From: Streptococcus sp. LPB0220 | GTDB lineage: Bacteria > Bacillota > Bacilli > Lactobacillales > Streptococcaceae | Length of the DNA stretch: 64,000 nt | Direction: 5' to 3' | Assembly (NCBI RefSeq): GCF_008727815.1 | Contig: NZ_CP044230.1 | Location: 1,224,001-1,288,000, forward strand | Shown: piece after piece, positions 46,434-55,607 of the stretch | How the letters are laid out: every line of letters begins with the position of its first letter | Position numbering within the stretch: the stretch's first letter is position 1 | Position numbers and translations under genes: made by a program | Notes under the pieces: generated by a model | Seen by the model: only the letters and a program-made list of their open reading frames with translations | Told to the model about the DNA's origin: nothing | Database searches by the model: none

Positions 46434-47654
46434 CTATAGCAAATCCTCGATCAGGTCATCGACCTCATCTTTTTCTGCTTTTGGTGTGATCTCGGTTACG
46501 ATGATGCCTGCTACCGCACGCTCAACCAAAGCTTCTACATCCATCCGTTGCTCATACTGCTCTGCATTTTTGAGTTTCGGATTGGTCTTTGGACGATCTG
46601 GTGCAAAGATGGTACAACAATCTTCGAATGGCTGGATAGAAATTTCAAAGGTATCAATGGCTTGAGCAATATCGATGATTTCCAATTTGTCCATGGTCAC
46701 CACCGGACGGATAACCGGCGTATTGGTTACCGCATTGATGGCCTGCATACTCTCTAAGGTTTGGCTAGCCACTTGTCCCAAGCTTTCACCATTGATAATC
46801 ACCAAACCACCGCGAACCTCGCGAATACGGTCTGTAATGCGCATCATAAAGCGACGGGTCAAAGTCATGAGGTAAGCTTCTGGCGCTTTAGCCTTGATTT
46901 CCTCTTGGATCTCTGTGAAGGGAACCTCGATAAATTGGATATTGCCGCCAAACTTAGTCAACTTCCGTGTTAAATCATGGGCCTTTTTCAAGGCACCTGG
47001 GCTGGTATAAGGTGGGCTAGCAAAGTGGACTGCCTCGATATCCACTCCACGCTTCAAGGCTAGGTAACCAGCTACTGGAGAGTCGATCCCACCAGAAAGC
47101 ATGAGCATTCCCTTGCCAGACGTACCAACAGGAAGGCCTCCTGCTCCTTTAATGGTTTCATAAAAGATATAGGCTGCTTCTTCTCGAATTTCAACTTGCA
47201 AGTTGATATCTGGTTTTTTCATCTGAGCTTGGATGGTTGGGATCGCTTCAAAGACAGCACCTCCCAAGGTTTGGTTGAGCTCGCGACTATCGAGTTCAAA
47301 GGTATGGTCACTGCGCTTACTTGAGATTTTAAAGGTCAAGCCGTCCTTGTAAATCTCCTTCATGATCTCTTGTACTGCCGCTTTTAAGGCCGGAACAGAT
47401 TTTTCAATCTTGTAAACGGGTGAAAAATTTTGAATTCCAAAAACCTGCTTGAGGGATTCTGCTACTGGCTCATAATCCGTCCCATGCAGATAAGCATGCG
47501 CCCGATCGCGGTCGGCTGTCACTTTGACAGCTGGATAGATAGATAAAACATCTTGGATATTATTGCGAAGTTTATTGATGAAACGCATACGGTTCTTTCC
47601 TTTAGTAGAAAGCTCTCCATAGCGAATCATAATTTCTGAATAGGTTAAGGTCAT
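46434..47654 (-). CDS. thiI: tRNA 4-thiouridine synthase ThiI
   Basis: A 406-residue protein. It has an N-terminal ferredoxin-like and THUMP domain (residues about 1-165) and a PP-loop ATPase domain with [24 protein letters not shown] (about 178-201). It lacks the C-terminal rhodanese domain of E. coli ThiI, as in Bacillus, where a dedicated cysteine desulfurase supplies sulfur. That desulfurase gene is directly upstream (18-bp gap), which fits sulfur transfer to tRNA position 8. Confidence 0.95.
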   Translation of the reverse strand: MTLTYSEIMIRYGELSTKGKNRMRFINKLRNNIQDVLSIYPAVKVTADRDRAHAYLHGTDYEPVAESLKQVFGIQNFSPVYKIEKSVPALKAAVQEIMKEIYKDGLTFKISSKRSDHTFELDSRELNQTLGGAVFEAIPTIQAQMKKPDINLQVEIREEAAYIFYETIKGAGGLPVGTSGKGMLMLSGGIDSPVAGYLALKRGVDIEAVHFASPPYTSPGALKKAHDLTRKLTKFGGNIQFIEVPFTEIQEEIKAKAPEAYLMTLTRRFMMRITDRIREVRGGLVIINGESLGQVASQTLESMQAINAVTNTPVIRPVVTMDKLEIIDIAQAIDTFEISIQPFEDCCTIFAPDRPKTNPKLKNAEQYEQRMDVEALVERAVAGIIVTEITPKAEKDEVDDLIEDLL

Positions 47655-47672
47655 GTTGATTTCCTTCTAAAA

Positions 47673-48815
47673 TTAACGTACTTTTCGTGTTTGCTCGTAA
47701 ATCAGTTTGAACTTAGTCAAGAATTGCTCGACTTGGCTCATGTCATTTTCAAGATCGAGGCTCAAGCGAACAGCTGTCTGTGCAATGCTCTTGTCCACTC
47801 CCATGGCAATCAAGGTTCCAGCTGGCTTACCAGCTTTGGACGAGCAGGCACTGGTGGTCGAGATGTAAATATCAAACTCTTCAAAGGCATGGACCACTAC
47901 TTCTCCACGAACTCCTTTGATCCCGAAAGTCAAGATGTGAGGCGCAAAGTGATCCTCACCAGAAAAGATGGTGACATCTGGATAGTTGGCCAATTCTTTG
48001 CGGATGACTTCTTTCATCTGCTGGGTCTTGCTGGCAAAAGCTTCTTGGTTTTCCATGGCTAAGCGTAGGGCTTTTGCTGTTGCTGCGATGCCTGCCACAT
48101 TCTCAGTTGTCGAGCGCATTTCTTTTTCTTGGCCCCCACCTGTTAAGAGAGGGGTGATCTTTTTGCCTTCTTTGATGTAGACAAAGCCGACTCCGCGAAG
48201 CCCATGGAATTTGTGACTAGAGAAGGTCGCAAAGTCCACACGCTCTGGTAGATAAACTTCTGTTGCTACCTTTGCCAAAGCTTGAACCGCATCGACATGG
48301 AAACTAACCGTTGGCCGATCTTCCAGAAGAGCCGCGATGTCATGGATGGGCTGGATAGAACCAATCTCATTGTTGACGGCCATGACAGAGACCAAGGTCG
48401 TATCCGGACGGAGAAGGTTAGCCAAGGCATCCACCTTGACAAAGCCACGCGCATCCACTGGAGCGTAATCCACTTCGAACCCCTGTGTCTTTAACCAAGC
48501 AGCCGATTCCTTGATGGCAGGATGCTCGATGTCAGAGACAATGATATGCTTGCCATAAGGAGCTTTCTCAAAGGCGACACCCTTGAGGATCCAGTTGTCT
48601 CCTTCTGTCCCACCAGACGTGAAGTAAATTTCCTCAGCTTTCTTGCCAATTAGCTCCGCAATTTGTTTCCGAGAAGCTTCCAAAATACGAGTAGCTTGAC
48701 TACCTAGATTGTGCAAACTAGAAGGGTTTCCCCAGATTCGAGTCGCTACTTCTGTATAAGTCGCAAGGGCTTCTGGATAGGGTTTAGTCGTTGCTGAATT
48801 GTCAAAATAGATCAT
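47673..48815 (-). CDS. Cysteine desulfurase (NifS/NifZ-like partner of ThiI)
   Basis: A 380-residue PLP-dependent cysteine desulfurase. The PLP lysine is in FSSHKFHGLRGVGF (about 200-213), the cofactor-binding FHVDAVQALAKV lies at about 174-185, and the persulfide Cys is in ISTTSACSSKAG (about 326-337). Placement immediately before thiI matches B. subtilis NifZ-ThiI, so it probably serves 4-thiouridine formation. Confidence 0.92.
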   Translation of the reverse strand: MIYFDNSATTKPYPEALATYTEVATRIWGNPSSLHNLGSQATRILEASRKQIAELIGKKAEEIYFTSGGTEGDNWILKGVAFEKAPYGKHIIVSDIEHPAIKESAAWLKTQGFEVDYAPVDARGFVKVDALANLLRPDTTLVSVMAVNNEIGSIQPIHDIAALLEDRPTVSFHVDAVQALAKVATEVYLPERVDFATFSSHKFHGLRGVGFVYIKEGKKITPLLTGGGQEKEMRSTTENVAGIAATAKALRLAMENQEAFASKTQQMKEVIRKELANYPDVTIFSGEDHFAPHILTFGIKGVRGEVVVHAFEEFDIYISTTSACSSKAGKPAGTLIAMGVDKSIAQTAVRLSLDLENDMSQVEQFLTKFKLIYEQTRKVR

Positions 48816-48935
48816 GTCCTACGCATCCATCACTTTCTTTTTACGTAACTTCTATTTTATCATTTCTGACCGCTTGGGACAAGGATTTGATAAAGAGAGA
48901 TGCGGCAAAATCACTCTATAAAATTCAGTTCTTTT

Positions 48936-48964
48936 TAGACATTTTTCAGAAAATGACTTATAAT
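48936..48964 (+). promoter_or_regulatory. Promoter of the 49-kb small gene
   Basis: TAGACA (48936-48941), 17-bp spacer, TATAAT (48959-48964), about 44 bp before the ATG. Confidence 0.8.
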
Positions 48965-49007
48965 AGGAAAGTGTTAAAAAACAATTTTTGATAGAAAGAG
49001 AATGAAC

Positions 49008-49442
49008 ATGTCACAATATTCAAGAAGTAACAAAAACCAAAAACCTGAGGAAAAAGTTGATACAAGACCATCTCGCGGTGAGAAAGTAAAACAAGGTTTG
49101 TCCGTATTTCAAACGGTTGTAGCTACGATTGCCAGTCTCTTAGGGATTATCGTCACTTCCTTTACCATCATGAGTCTGCTCAATAAAGACAATCAAAAAA
49201 CAGAAGACAAACCATCTAGTAGCACCAGTGTCGTCGTAGTTCATGATAAGGGATCTGACTCCAGCGCTACCAATACAGATGCTAACACCAATACACAAAC
49301 CAATTCAAGCAATACAGAAACAAGTTCACAAAAAGAAACCGATAGCTCATCTGCTACCGAATCTAGTTCGTCTGCCGCACAAGACCAAGGCTCCACAGCA
49401 ACAGACAGTGGCGCAGATACAGCATCATCCGGAACCAACTAA
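49008..49442 (+). CDS. Ser/Thr-rich single-TM protein (DUF6556-like)
   Basis: A 144-residue protein. A basic N-terminal cytoplasmic part (about 1-30) is followed by one membrane helix (about 34-58, FQTVVATIASLLGIIVTSFTIM) and a ~85-residue low-complexity tail made almost only of Ser, Thr, Asp, Glu, Gln, Asn and Ala. The tail is probably extracellular and could be O-glycosylated. I recall similar small streptococcal proteins under DUF6556, with no known function. ATG 49008 is preferred over 49002 for spacing to GAAAGAGA. Confidence 0.62.
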   Translation: MSQYSRSNKNQKPEEKVDTRPSRGEKVKQGLSVFQTVVATIASLLGIIVTSFTIMSLLNKDNQKTEDKPSSSTSVVVVHDKGSDSSATNTDANTNTQTNSSNTETSSQKETDSSSATESSSSAAQDQGSTATDSGADTASSGTN

Positions 49443-49443
49443 A

Positions 49444-49476
49444 AAATCAGTAAGGACAACCTTACTGATTTTTTTT
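49444..49476. terminator. Bidirectional terminator
   Basis: AAATCAGTAAGG-ACAA-CCTTACTGATTT with T-runs on both strands; it serves the plus-strand small gene and the converging minus-strand small gene whose stop lies within it. Confidence 0.88.
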
Positions 49477-49671
49477 ATCTTTCGATGCCAGCTTTTTCTG
49501 ATTTTTATAGAAAGCATCTATCTCATTGTCATACTCCCATTTGAGCTTTGAACGCTCTTCCTGGATTTGATCCAATTGTTCATATGAAAAGTTCTTGGGC
49601 CTATCACGATAAGTTGATTCAGCTAATGAAGCATATAGATTGTCAAAACTGCTCAAATGCCAATTACTCAA
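49462..49671 (-). CDS. Short hypothetical protein, possible truncated N-terminus of a larger protein
   Basis: 69 residues: SNWHLSSFDNLYASLAESTYRDRP ... EQLDQIQEERSKLKWEYDN. The N-terminus resembles the start of lipase-like or exported-effector proteins that begin LYxSLAExTYRxRP, but those are hundreds of residues long; here only the first part remains before a Lys-rich end and stop. It uses a TTG start with GGAGGGAG 5 nt upstream and overlaps the preceding gene by 8 bp. May be a remnant. Confidence 0.5.
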   Translation of the reverse strand: MSNWHLSSFDNLYASLAESTYRDRPKNFSYEQLDQIQEERSKLKWEYDNEIDAFYKNQKKLASKDKKNQ

Positions 49672-50107
49672 ATAATCTCCCTCCTATTCTAATGTCGGAT
49701 CCTATATACATCTCATCTAGATTCAATGTATTGTCCTCATTAATTGGGATATCTACTCCCCAACCCGATTCTTCAATATGATTTATACGTCCATAAACAT
49801 TCATATAATATTCGGGAGTTGTAAGCCCACCATCACTCCATTGTGTCTGATCCCAATCAATCTGAACGGATTCGACTTTTGAATTTTGTGCTTTGACTAA
49901 ATCAATAACCTTCTGTTCGTGTTCTTTTAGGTAGTCCAGTTGTTCTTTTTTTATGTCTCCTTCTGGTTTTTGTACGACTTTCTTTGGAGATGAGGTCGTT
50001 ATCTTCTGTTCGGGTCTTTTGATCAGGGTCATGATTTTTCCTCCAAGAAAAACCAGTCCTAGTATCGGTAACAAAATGATCAAAAATAGTTCTACACGTC
50101 TCTTCAT
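49664..50107 (-). CDS. Hypothetical single-TM protein
   Basis: A 147-residue protein. A basic start and one membrane helix (about 5-22, FLIILLPILGLVFLGG) are followed by a Lys/Pro-rich linker and a ~100-residue outer domain (DYLKEHEQKVIDLVKAQNSKVESVQIDWDQTQW ... VDIPINEDNTLNLDEMY). No family recognised; this architecture is common among small streptococcal immunity-like or surface proteins. TGCTATAAT at 50171-50163 is its likely promoter. Start 50107 follows GGAG. Confidence 0.6.
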   Translation of the reverse strand: MKRRVELFLIILLPILGLVFLGGKIMTLIKRPEQKITTSSPKKVVQKPEGDIKKEQLDYLKEHEQKVIDLVKAQNSKVESVQIDWDQTQWSDGGLTTPEYYMNVYGRINHIEESGWGVDIPINEDNTLNLDEMYIGSDIRIGGRLFE

Positions 50108-50341
50108 CTCTTCTTCTCCAATCATTTCTTTCGTACTGAATGAGCCAGTCTCTTTCCTAACTATTATAGCATCTTTCATTTGAATCTCAATCTAACTCAC
50201 TAGTTAGAGACTTTTATAAGGCAATCATAAAAGAACTTGTGGTGTTCTGCTAGAATATAGATAATCCTTTTTTACAAATAACACCTAAGTGATGCTAAAA
50301 ATTCAAATGTTGCATTTTTGTAGAGTATCTAAATATATAAT

Positions 50342-50553
50342 GAAACTTTCCGCTGTGAGAAAAGTGCTAGAAACACCATTGGTTCTAGCACTCGGGAGTT
50401 TTGGGAGTAAAACAGTATGGGAAACTGTTTTAGCCTGAGCCTAAAAATTAAAAAGCGAAGGGGTCCAAAACTAAGTCATGGAACTTCCTGGATTGCTGAA
50501 ATCATCCACTGGATAATTTCACCTAACGTCCGTATTCACTTAAGGAAAGTTTC
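50342..50553 (+). repeat. MITE-like element with terminal inverted repeats, copy B
   Basis: Begins GAAACTTTCCGCTGTGAG and ends with the inverse (CACTTAAGGAAAGTTTC). It has an internal hairpin GTGCTAGAAAC...GTTCTAGCAC and a longer insert than copy A at 29844-29982. No gene inside. The gap 50180-50341 before it shows nothing else. Confidence 0.75.
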
Positions 50554-50575
50554 TAAGAGAAGTTTATCTTCAATC

Positions 50576-50600
50576 AAAAAGGAACCCGAAGGTTCCTTTT
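50576..50600 (-). terminator. pot operon terminator
   Basis: AAAAGGAACC-TTCG-GGTTCCTTTTT on the minus strand, directly after the potD stop; a tetraloop hairpin with U-run. Confidence 0.9.
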
Positions 50601-50603
50601 GTG

Positions 50604-51674
50604 TTATTTTCGATACATCTTGACCTGAAGGTAAAGATCGTTATAAACTCCAAGCAATTTCTTGCCTAATTGTTGATAGACTTCCAAATGGTCTAGTGTT
50701 TCATCACTTGGATAGAAGGATTGGTCATCTTGGATTTCTTTTGGCAACATGGCTTTGGCTTTTTTATTTGGCGTTGAGTAGCCGACATAAAGAGCATTTT
50801 TCAAAGCATTTTTAGGACGAAGCATGAAGTTAATGAAGGCATATGCTGCTTCTTTATTTTTCACGGTTTTTGGAATGACAATGTTATCAAACCAAAGGTT
50901 GCTGGCTTCAGTTGGAACGACATAGCGAAGATCCTTATTGGCTTCGAGCATTTGGCTAGCCTCTCCTGAGAAAGTAACCCCAATAGCCGCATTGTTTTGG
51001 ATCATATAGCCTTTCATCTCATCGGCCACCAAAGCTTTGATATTTGGCGTCAAGGTGTAGAGTTTATCTACTGCCTCTTGCAATTTCTTTGGATCCTTTT
51101 CATTGAGGCTATAGCCCAAGGTATTGAGACCAATTCCCATGACCTCACGCGCACCATCGTACATCATGATGTCATTTCTGTACTCTTCACGCCAGAGATC
51201 TGACCAATGTTCAGGAGCATTTTTAACCATCTTGGTATTGTAGACAATCCCCAAGGTACCCCAGAAATAAGGTACTGAATATTGGTTACCCGGATCAAAC
51301 GATTGGTTCAAAAGTTTTGGATCAATATTTTCCATCCCTTTGATCTTAGATTGGTCCAACTTTTCAACCAGATGCTCATCCATCATCTTGGCAATCATGT
51401 ATTCACTAGGAATCGCAATATCGTAGGTGGTTCCCCCTTGCTTGATCTTGGTGTACATGGCTTCGTTGGAATCAAAGGTATCATATTGCACCTGAATTCC
51501 TGTCTCTTTTGTGAATTCCGTTAGCAATTCTGGATCGATATAATCTCCCCAGTTGTAGATGACCAACTTGTCACTATTCTTGGTATTCATGCTCGCTTCG
51601 ATCTGGTGGCTAATTCCCCAGAGGACCAGAATGACAAGGACAATCCCAGTTAGGAATGAATAAAGTTTTTTCAT
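50604..51674 (-). CDS. potD: Spermidine/putrescine-binding protein
   Basis: A 356-residue periplasmic-type binding protein for polyamines. The N-terminus has one hydrophobic segment (about 5-23, FLTGIVLVILVLWGI) but no lipobox Cys, so it is probably anchored by an uncleaved helix or released by signal peptidase I. LVIYNWGDYIDPELL, YDTFDSNEAMYTKI, and DIAIPSEYMI are typical of PotD. Last gene of potABCD; its start overlaps the potC stop by 4 bp. Confidence 0.95.
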   Translation of the reverse strand: MKKLYSFLTGIVLVILVLWGISHQIEASMNTKNSDKLVIYNWGDYIDPELLTEFTKETGIQVQYDTFDSNEAMYTKIKQGGTTYDIAIPSEYMIAKMMDEHLVEKLDQSKIKGMENIDPKLLNQSFDPGNQYSVPYFWGTLGIVYNTKMVKNAPEHWSDLWREEYRNDIMMYDGAREVMGIGLNTLGYSLNEKDPKKLQEAVDKLYTLTPNIKALVADEMKGYMIQNNAAIGVTFSGEASQMLEANKDLRYVVPTEASNLWFDNIVIPKTVKNKEAAYAFINFMLRPKNALKNALYVGYSTPNKKAKAMLPKEIQDDQSFYPSDETLDHLEVYQQLGKKLLGVYNDLYLQVKMYRK

Positions 51675-52444
51675 GCTGCTTCCTCCTTTTCACGGGTAAT
51701 AAAGTAATAACCGATGACCAAGAGCACACTAAAGAGAAAGACAAGGGCGGACAAGGCATTGATACTGAGGGAGATCCCTTGACGCGCACGTGAGTAAATC
51801 TCTACAGACAAGGTTGTAAAGCCATTTCCAGTTACAAAGAAGGTCACGGCAAAGTCGTCAAGCGAATAGGTAAAGGCCATAAAGTAGCCAGCAATAATGG
51901 CTGGTGTCAGATACGGCAACATGATCTCTTTGAGCATTTGCACTTGGGTAGCTCCCAAGTCATAGGCAGCATTGACCATATCCCGGTTCATTTCCTTGAG
52001 TCGTGGCAAGACCATCAAGACCACAATGGGAATCGAGAAAGCCACGTGGCTAGCCAAAACAGATAGGAAACCTAGCTGGTACTTCACCGTCGTAAAGAGA
52101 ATCAAGAAGCTGGCCCCGATCATAACGTCTGGCGCTACCATAAGAATGTTGTTGATAGAGAGCAAAGGTCCTTCTAACTTCTTCTTCGATTGGTAGATAT
52201 AAATGGCTCCAAAGGTTCCAATCACTGTCGCAATCAAGGCTGACAAAAAGGCCAAGAGGAAGGTCTCTGATAAGATCAGCATCAGGCGACTATCTGCGAA
52301 CAATTCATTGAAATGCTCAAGCGTGAAGCCCGTAAAGGCATTCATATCTCCCCCTTTATTGAAGGCATAAAAGATCAAATAGAAAATAGGAAGATAGAGG
52401 ATCAGAAAGACGAAGCCTAGATAGAAATGAGATACTTTTTTCAT
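51671..52444 (-). CDS. potC: Spermidine/putrescine ABC permease PotC
   Basis: A 257-residue permease with six membrane helices. The EAA-type loop that contacts PotA is AAYDLGATQVQMLKEIMLP (about 159-177). Overlaps potB and potD by 4 bp each, so the whole set is coupled. Confidence 0.95.
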   Translation of the reverse strand: MKKVSHFYLGFVFLILYLPIFYLIFYAFNKGGDMNAFTGFTLEHFNELFADSRLMLILSETFLLAFLSALIATVIGTFGAIYIYQSKKKLEGPLLSINNILMVAPDVMIGASFLILFTTVKYQLGFLSVLASHVAFSIPIVVLMVLPRLKEMNRDMVNAAYDLGATQVQMLKEIMLPYLTPAIIAGYFMAFTYSLDDFAVTFFVTGNGFTTLSVEIYSRARQGISLSINALSALVFLFSVLLVIGYYFITREKEEAA

Positions 52445-53247
52445 CGTTCTCTCCTTTCTCTAGTTGCCCACATGGTAAAGAGCATGGCAAGGATCAGAAC
52501 AACTCCGATGGTAGAACCCATTCCCCAGTTTTGTGTTGTCAGGAAGTGCTGTTCAATCGCAGTCCCTAGGGTAATGACGCGGTTTCCACCGATCATCCGT
52601 GTCAACATGAAGAGACTCAGACTAGGAATAAAGACAGACTGCACACCTGAGCGGACTCCATTCATGGACAAGGGGAAGACCACATGACGGAAGGTATCCC
52701 AACGATTGGCTCCCAAATCATAGCTGGCATTGATCAAGTTTGGATCTAAGTCATCTAAGACATTAAAGATCGGTAAAATCATAAATGGCATCTCGATGTA
52801 GCTGGCTACAAAGATAAAGGAGAAATCGGTAAAGAGGATCTGCTGGGGAGCGACTCCGAGAAAGCTTAAAAAGCTATTGATGGAACCGTTTTGCCCAAAG
52901 ATCCCAATAAAGGCATAGGCCTTGAGCAAGAGATTGACCCAGGTTGGCAAGACGATCAACATCAACCACAACTGCCGGTGTTTAAGCAGCGTCAAAAAGT
53001 AAGCAGTCGGGTAGGAGATCAAGAGCGTCACCAGGGTGACGATTCCGGCATAAAGGACCGAATTAAAGCTCATCTTTAAATAGGTCAAATTTTGCGAAGT
53101 GAAGAACTCTTTGTAGTTTTCAAGTGAAAACTGCCCTTCAACGTTAAAAAAGGATTGAAAGATGATCATGACTACAGGAGCCAAGACAAAGAGAAAAATC
53201 CACAAGAAATAGGGGAGGATAAATAGATTAGAGGTTGTTTTCTTCAT
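52441..53247 (-). CDS. potB: Spermidine/putrescine ABC permease PotB
   Basis: A 268-residue permease with six membrane helices and the EAA loop [19 protein letters not shown] (about 172-190). Start 53247 follows GAGGAAAGAGATG within the potA 3' end (20-bp overlap). Forms the heterodimeric channel with PotC. Confidence 0.95.
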   Translation of the reverse strand: MKKTTSNLFILPYFLWIFLFVLAPVVMIIFQSFFNVEGQFSLENYKEFFTSQNLTYLKMSFNSVLYAGIVTLVTLLISYPTAYFLTLLKHRQLWLMLIVLPTWVNLLLKAYAFIGIFGQNGSINSFLSFLGVAPQQILFTDFSFIFVASYIEMPFMILPIFNVLDDLDPNLINASYDLGANRWDTFRHVVFPLSMNGVRSGVQSVFIPSLSLFMLTRMIGGNRVITLGTAIEQHFLTTQNWGMGSTIGVVLILAMLFTMWATRERRER

Positions 53248-54385
53248 CTCTTTCCTCCTCAATGGCATTAATCAAACCAGCTTCTTGCTCTTCCACTTCA
53301 ACGTACTCTTCGATCCGTGCATCGAATTCTTCTTCGGTTTCGTTGAGACGCATAACGTGGATATCTTCTGGTTCAAAGTCTAGCCCGATAACTTCTCCCA
53401 CGATAGCCTTACGAGTGGAGTGAATCATCCACTCATTTCCCAAATCATCATAGGCGATGATCTCGTAATGAACACCACGGAAGAGCTGGGTGTCCACTTT
53501 CACTTGGAGCTTGCCTTCTTCAGGAAGAGTGATTTGCAAGTCTTCAGGACGAATGACGACTTCAACTGGTTCATTTGGACGCATCCCCCCATCGACCGCT
53601 TCAAAGCGTTTGCCATTGAACTCAACCAAGTAGTCCTCGATCATGCGACCATCTAGAATGTTAGACTCCCCGATAAAGGTGGCTACAAAGTGGTTAATCG
53701 GTTCATCATAGATATCAACCGGTGTACCAGATTGGACGATTTCTCCTTCATTCATGACAAAGATCCAGTCACTCATGGCAAGAGCTTCTTCTTGGTCATG
53801 GGTAACAAAGACAAAGGTAATCCCCAAGCGTTGTTGCAATTCCCGCAACTCATACTGCATGTCTGTCCGCAGTTTCAAGTCAAGTGCAGACAAGGGCTCA
53901 TCTAAAAGGACCACTCGTGGTTCATTGATAATAGCCCGGGCAATAGCTACCCGCTGGCGTTGACCACCGGATAATTTTTGGATCGAACGTTTTTCAAATC
54001 CAGCTAACTGGACCATTTTCAAGACTTCTGAAACCCGACGTTCGATCTCAGCCTTATCCACCTTTTTCAAACGAAGGGGAAAAGCCACATTTTCAAAGAC
54101 CGTCATATGTGGAAACAGGGCATAGGACTGAAAGACGGTGTGGACGTCCCGTTTGTTGGTAGGGACATCATTGATCCGTTCCCCATCAAGGTAGACATCT
54201 CCAGTCGTCGCGTCCAAAAGACCGGCAATGATATTAAGGATAGTCGATTTCCCTGATCCAGATGCACCGAGCAGGGTATAGAACTTCCCTTCTTCCAATT
54301 CAAAATTGATATCCTTTAGGACAACGGTTCCGCTATCTTCAAAGACCTTTGAAACATTTTTAAACTCAATAATTGGTTTTTTCAA
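53228..54385 (-). CDS. potA: Spermidine/putrescine ABC transporter ATPase PotA
   Basis: A 385-residue ABC ATPase with Walker [14 protein letters not shown] (about 37-49), signature [15 protein letters not shown], Walker [13 protein letters not shown], and a C-terminal TOBE domain (about 240-350). The start is a TTG at 54385; AAGGA lies 11 nt upstream, rather far. Between them is a start-stop ATGTGA (54392-54387). A 207-nt structured spacer separates it from murB, so it may be controlled at the RNA level. Confidence 0.94.
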   Translation of the reverse strand: MKKPIIEFKNVSKVFEDSGTVVLKDINFELEEGKFYTLLGASGSGKSTILNIIAGLLDATTGDVYLDGERINDVPTNKRDVHTVFQSYALFPHMTVFENVAFPLRLKKVDKAEIERRVSEVLKMVQLAGFEKRSIQKLSGGQRQRVAIARAIINEPRVVLLDEPLSALDLKLRTDMQYELRELQQRLGITFVFVTHDQEEALAMSDWIFVMNEGEIVQSGTPVDIYDEPINHFVATFIGESNILDGRMIEDYLVEFNGKRFEAVDGGMRPNEPVEVVIRPEDLQITLPEEGKLQVKVDTQLFRGVHYEIIAYDDLGNEWMIHSTRKAIVGEVIGLDFEPEDIHVMRLNETEEEFDARIEEYVEVEEQEAGLINAIEEERDEENNL

Positions 54386-54592
54386 TTCACATAAATTCCT
54401 TCTTTACTGCGATTAGCAAACTGCTTTTCAAACGAAAATGCAGCGGCTGACAGGAAAACCTGTCAGACCACCAATACCTCTCGGGGACTTACTAGACTGC
54501 CCCACCTATTTACGGTATCGATAGGCACTCACCCCCTCTCCGACTGATGCTATCGATGGTTCAATATTAATTGTTCTTCAATACTTAAGCTC
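54386..54592 (-). ncRNA. Structured murB-potA intergenic RNA, candidate cis-regulator of potABCD
   Basis: The spacer is unusually rich in pairing. ATCGATAG (54557-54550) can pair with CTATCGAT (54524-54517). The overlapping ACCATCGATA (54560-54551) can pair over all ten bases, with G-U pairs, to TATTGGTGGT (54476-54467). The two helices are mutually exclusive. GGGG...CCCC (about 54504-54482) and two hairpins, CTGACAGG/CCTGTCAG (54466-54447) and CTGC-A-TTTTC/GAAAA-GCAG (54443-54421), follow, ending 30 nt before the ribosome binding site. No known riboswitch family was matched by eye. Confidence 0.55.
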
Positions 54593-55489
54593 TTAGGCTT
54601 GGCCGATAATACGAACTTCTGGTTCTAAACGGACGCCTGAGTGAGCTTCTACTGCCTCAATGACATGGGCAATCAAATCTTCGTAGTCCTTAGCTGTTCC
54701 ATTGTCGACATTGACCATAAAGCCGGCATGCTTTTCAGAAACTTCCACACCACCGATTCGATAGCCTTTTAGACCTGCTTCGCTGATCAATTGACCTGCA
54801 AAATGGCCAACAGGACGCTTAAAGACGGATCCACAAGAAGGGTATTCAAGGGGTTGTTTCAACTGACGAAGATGGGTCAACCGATCCATCTCCTGTTTGA
54901 TTTGCTCGTGATTGCCAGGTGACAAAGCAAATTTGGCAGAGATGACGATAGAACCTGTCTCTTGAATCTTAGAATGGCGGTAGCCAAAAGCTAGTTCACT
55001 CGCTGACAGAGTTTCGATCTCCCCATCTTTGGTCAAGACCTTACAGGATACTAGGACATGCGCGATCTCTCCTCCATAGGCTCCCGCATTCATAAAGACT
55101 GCGCCACCGACACTGCCTGGAATGCCACTAGCAAACTCGAAGCCTTTCAAACTATGGTGCAAGGCCACATGGGTGGTGTCGATGAGTTTAGCTCCTGCCT
55201 CTGCTTCGATCACATAACCATCCACACTGATGTCACGCAAGCGATCAAACATAATGACAAATCCCGGAATGCCCCCATCTCGGACAATGATATTGGACGC
55301 ATTGCCCAGGACCATCCATGGGATTTGCTCTTGGTTGGCAAATTGGACGATGCGTTTTAATTCGTATTGGTTGCGAGGAAAAGCTAAAAATTCAGCATTC
55401 CCACCTACCTTTGTGAAGGTATAATGTTTTAAAGGTTCTTGAAAACGGATATCAATCCCTTCAAGAATTTGATTCATTTTTTCATTCAT
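54593..55489 (-). CDS. murB: UDP-N-acetylenolpyruvylglucosamine reductase
   Basis: A 298-residue flavoenzyme of peptidoglycan synthesis (UDP-GlcNAc-enolpyruvate to UDP-MurNAc). FAD-binding [20 protein letters not shown] (about 72-91), [21 protein letters not shown] (about 120-140) and the catalytic SCGSVFKRP match type IIa MurB. The start is placed at 55489; ATG 55477 is possible. TGGTATAAT lies at 55533-55525. The murB-pot arrangement is conserved in pneumococcus. Confidence 0.95.
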   Translation of the reverse strand: MNEKMNQILEGIDIRFQEPLKHYTFTKVGGNAEFLAFPRNQYELKRIVQFANQEQIPWMVLGNASNIIVRDGGIPGFVIMFDRLRDISVDGYVIEAEAGAKLIDTTHVALHHSLKGFEFASGIPGSVGGAVFMNAGAYGGEIAHVLVSCKVLTKDGEIETLSASELAFGYRHSKIQETGSIVISAKFALSPGNHEQIKQEMDRLTHLRQLKQPLEYPSCGSVFKRPVGHFAGQLISEAGLKGYRIGGVEVSEKHAGFMVNVDNGTAKDYEDLIAHVIEAVEAHSGVRLEPEVRIIGQA

Positions 55490-55524
55490 CTTTCTGTCTG
55501 TTCTCTCTCTATAAAAATACAAAC

Positions 55525-55533
55525 TATTATACC
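55525..55533 (-). promoter_or_regulatory. murB: murB extended -10 element
   Basis: TGGTATAAT on the minus strand, about 35 nt upstream of the murB ATG; no strong -35 seen. Confidence 0.65.
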
Positions 55534-55555
55534 AAATTTTTGACTATTTTTCGAC

Positions 55556-55594
55556 CCTAAAAAACAAAAGAAGACCTATAATATTCAGGCCTTC
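55556..55594 (-). terminator. Terminator of the 56-kb membrane-protein gene
   Basis: GAAGGCCT...AGGTCTTC with TTTTGTTTTTT following on the minus strand, 13 bp after the stop at 55608. Confidence 0.75.
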
Positions 55595-55607
55595 CTTTTA
55601 TCATTCA

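Noticed and set aside
50342..50553. T-box leader reading of the TIR element
   Set aside because: No antiterminator bulge motif (TGGNACC-like), no specifier stem and no amino-acid gene directly downstream on the plus strand; the ends are inverted repeats instead.
54386..54592. Match to known riboswitches (T-box, SAM, guanidine, preQ1) in the murB-potA spacer
   Set aside because: The conserved core sequences of those families that I know are not present; kept only as an unassigned structured leader.
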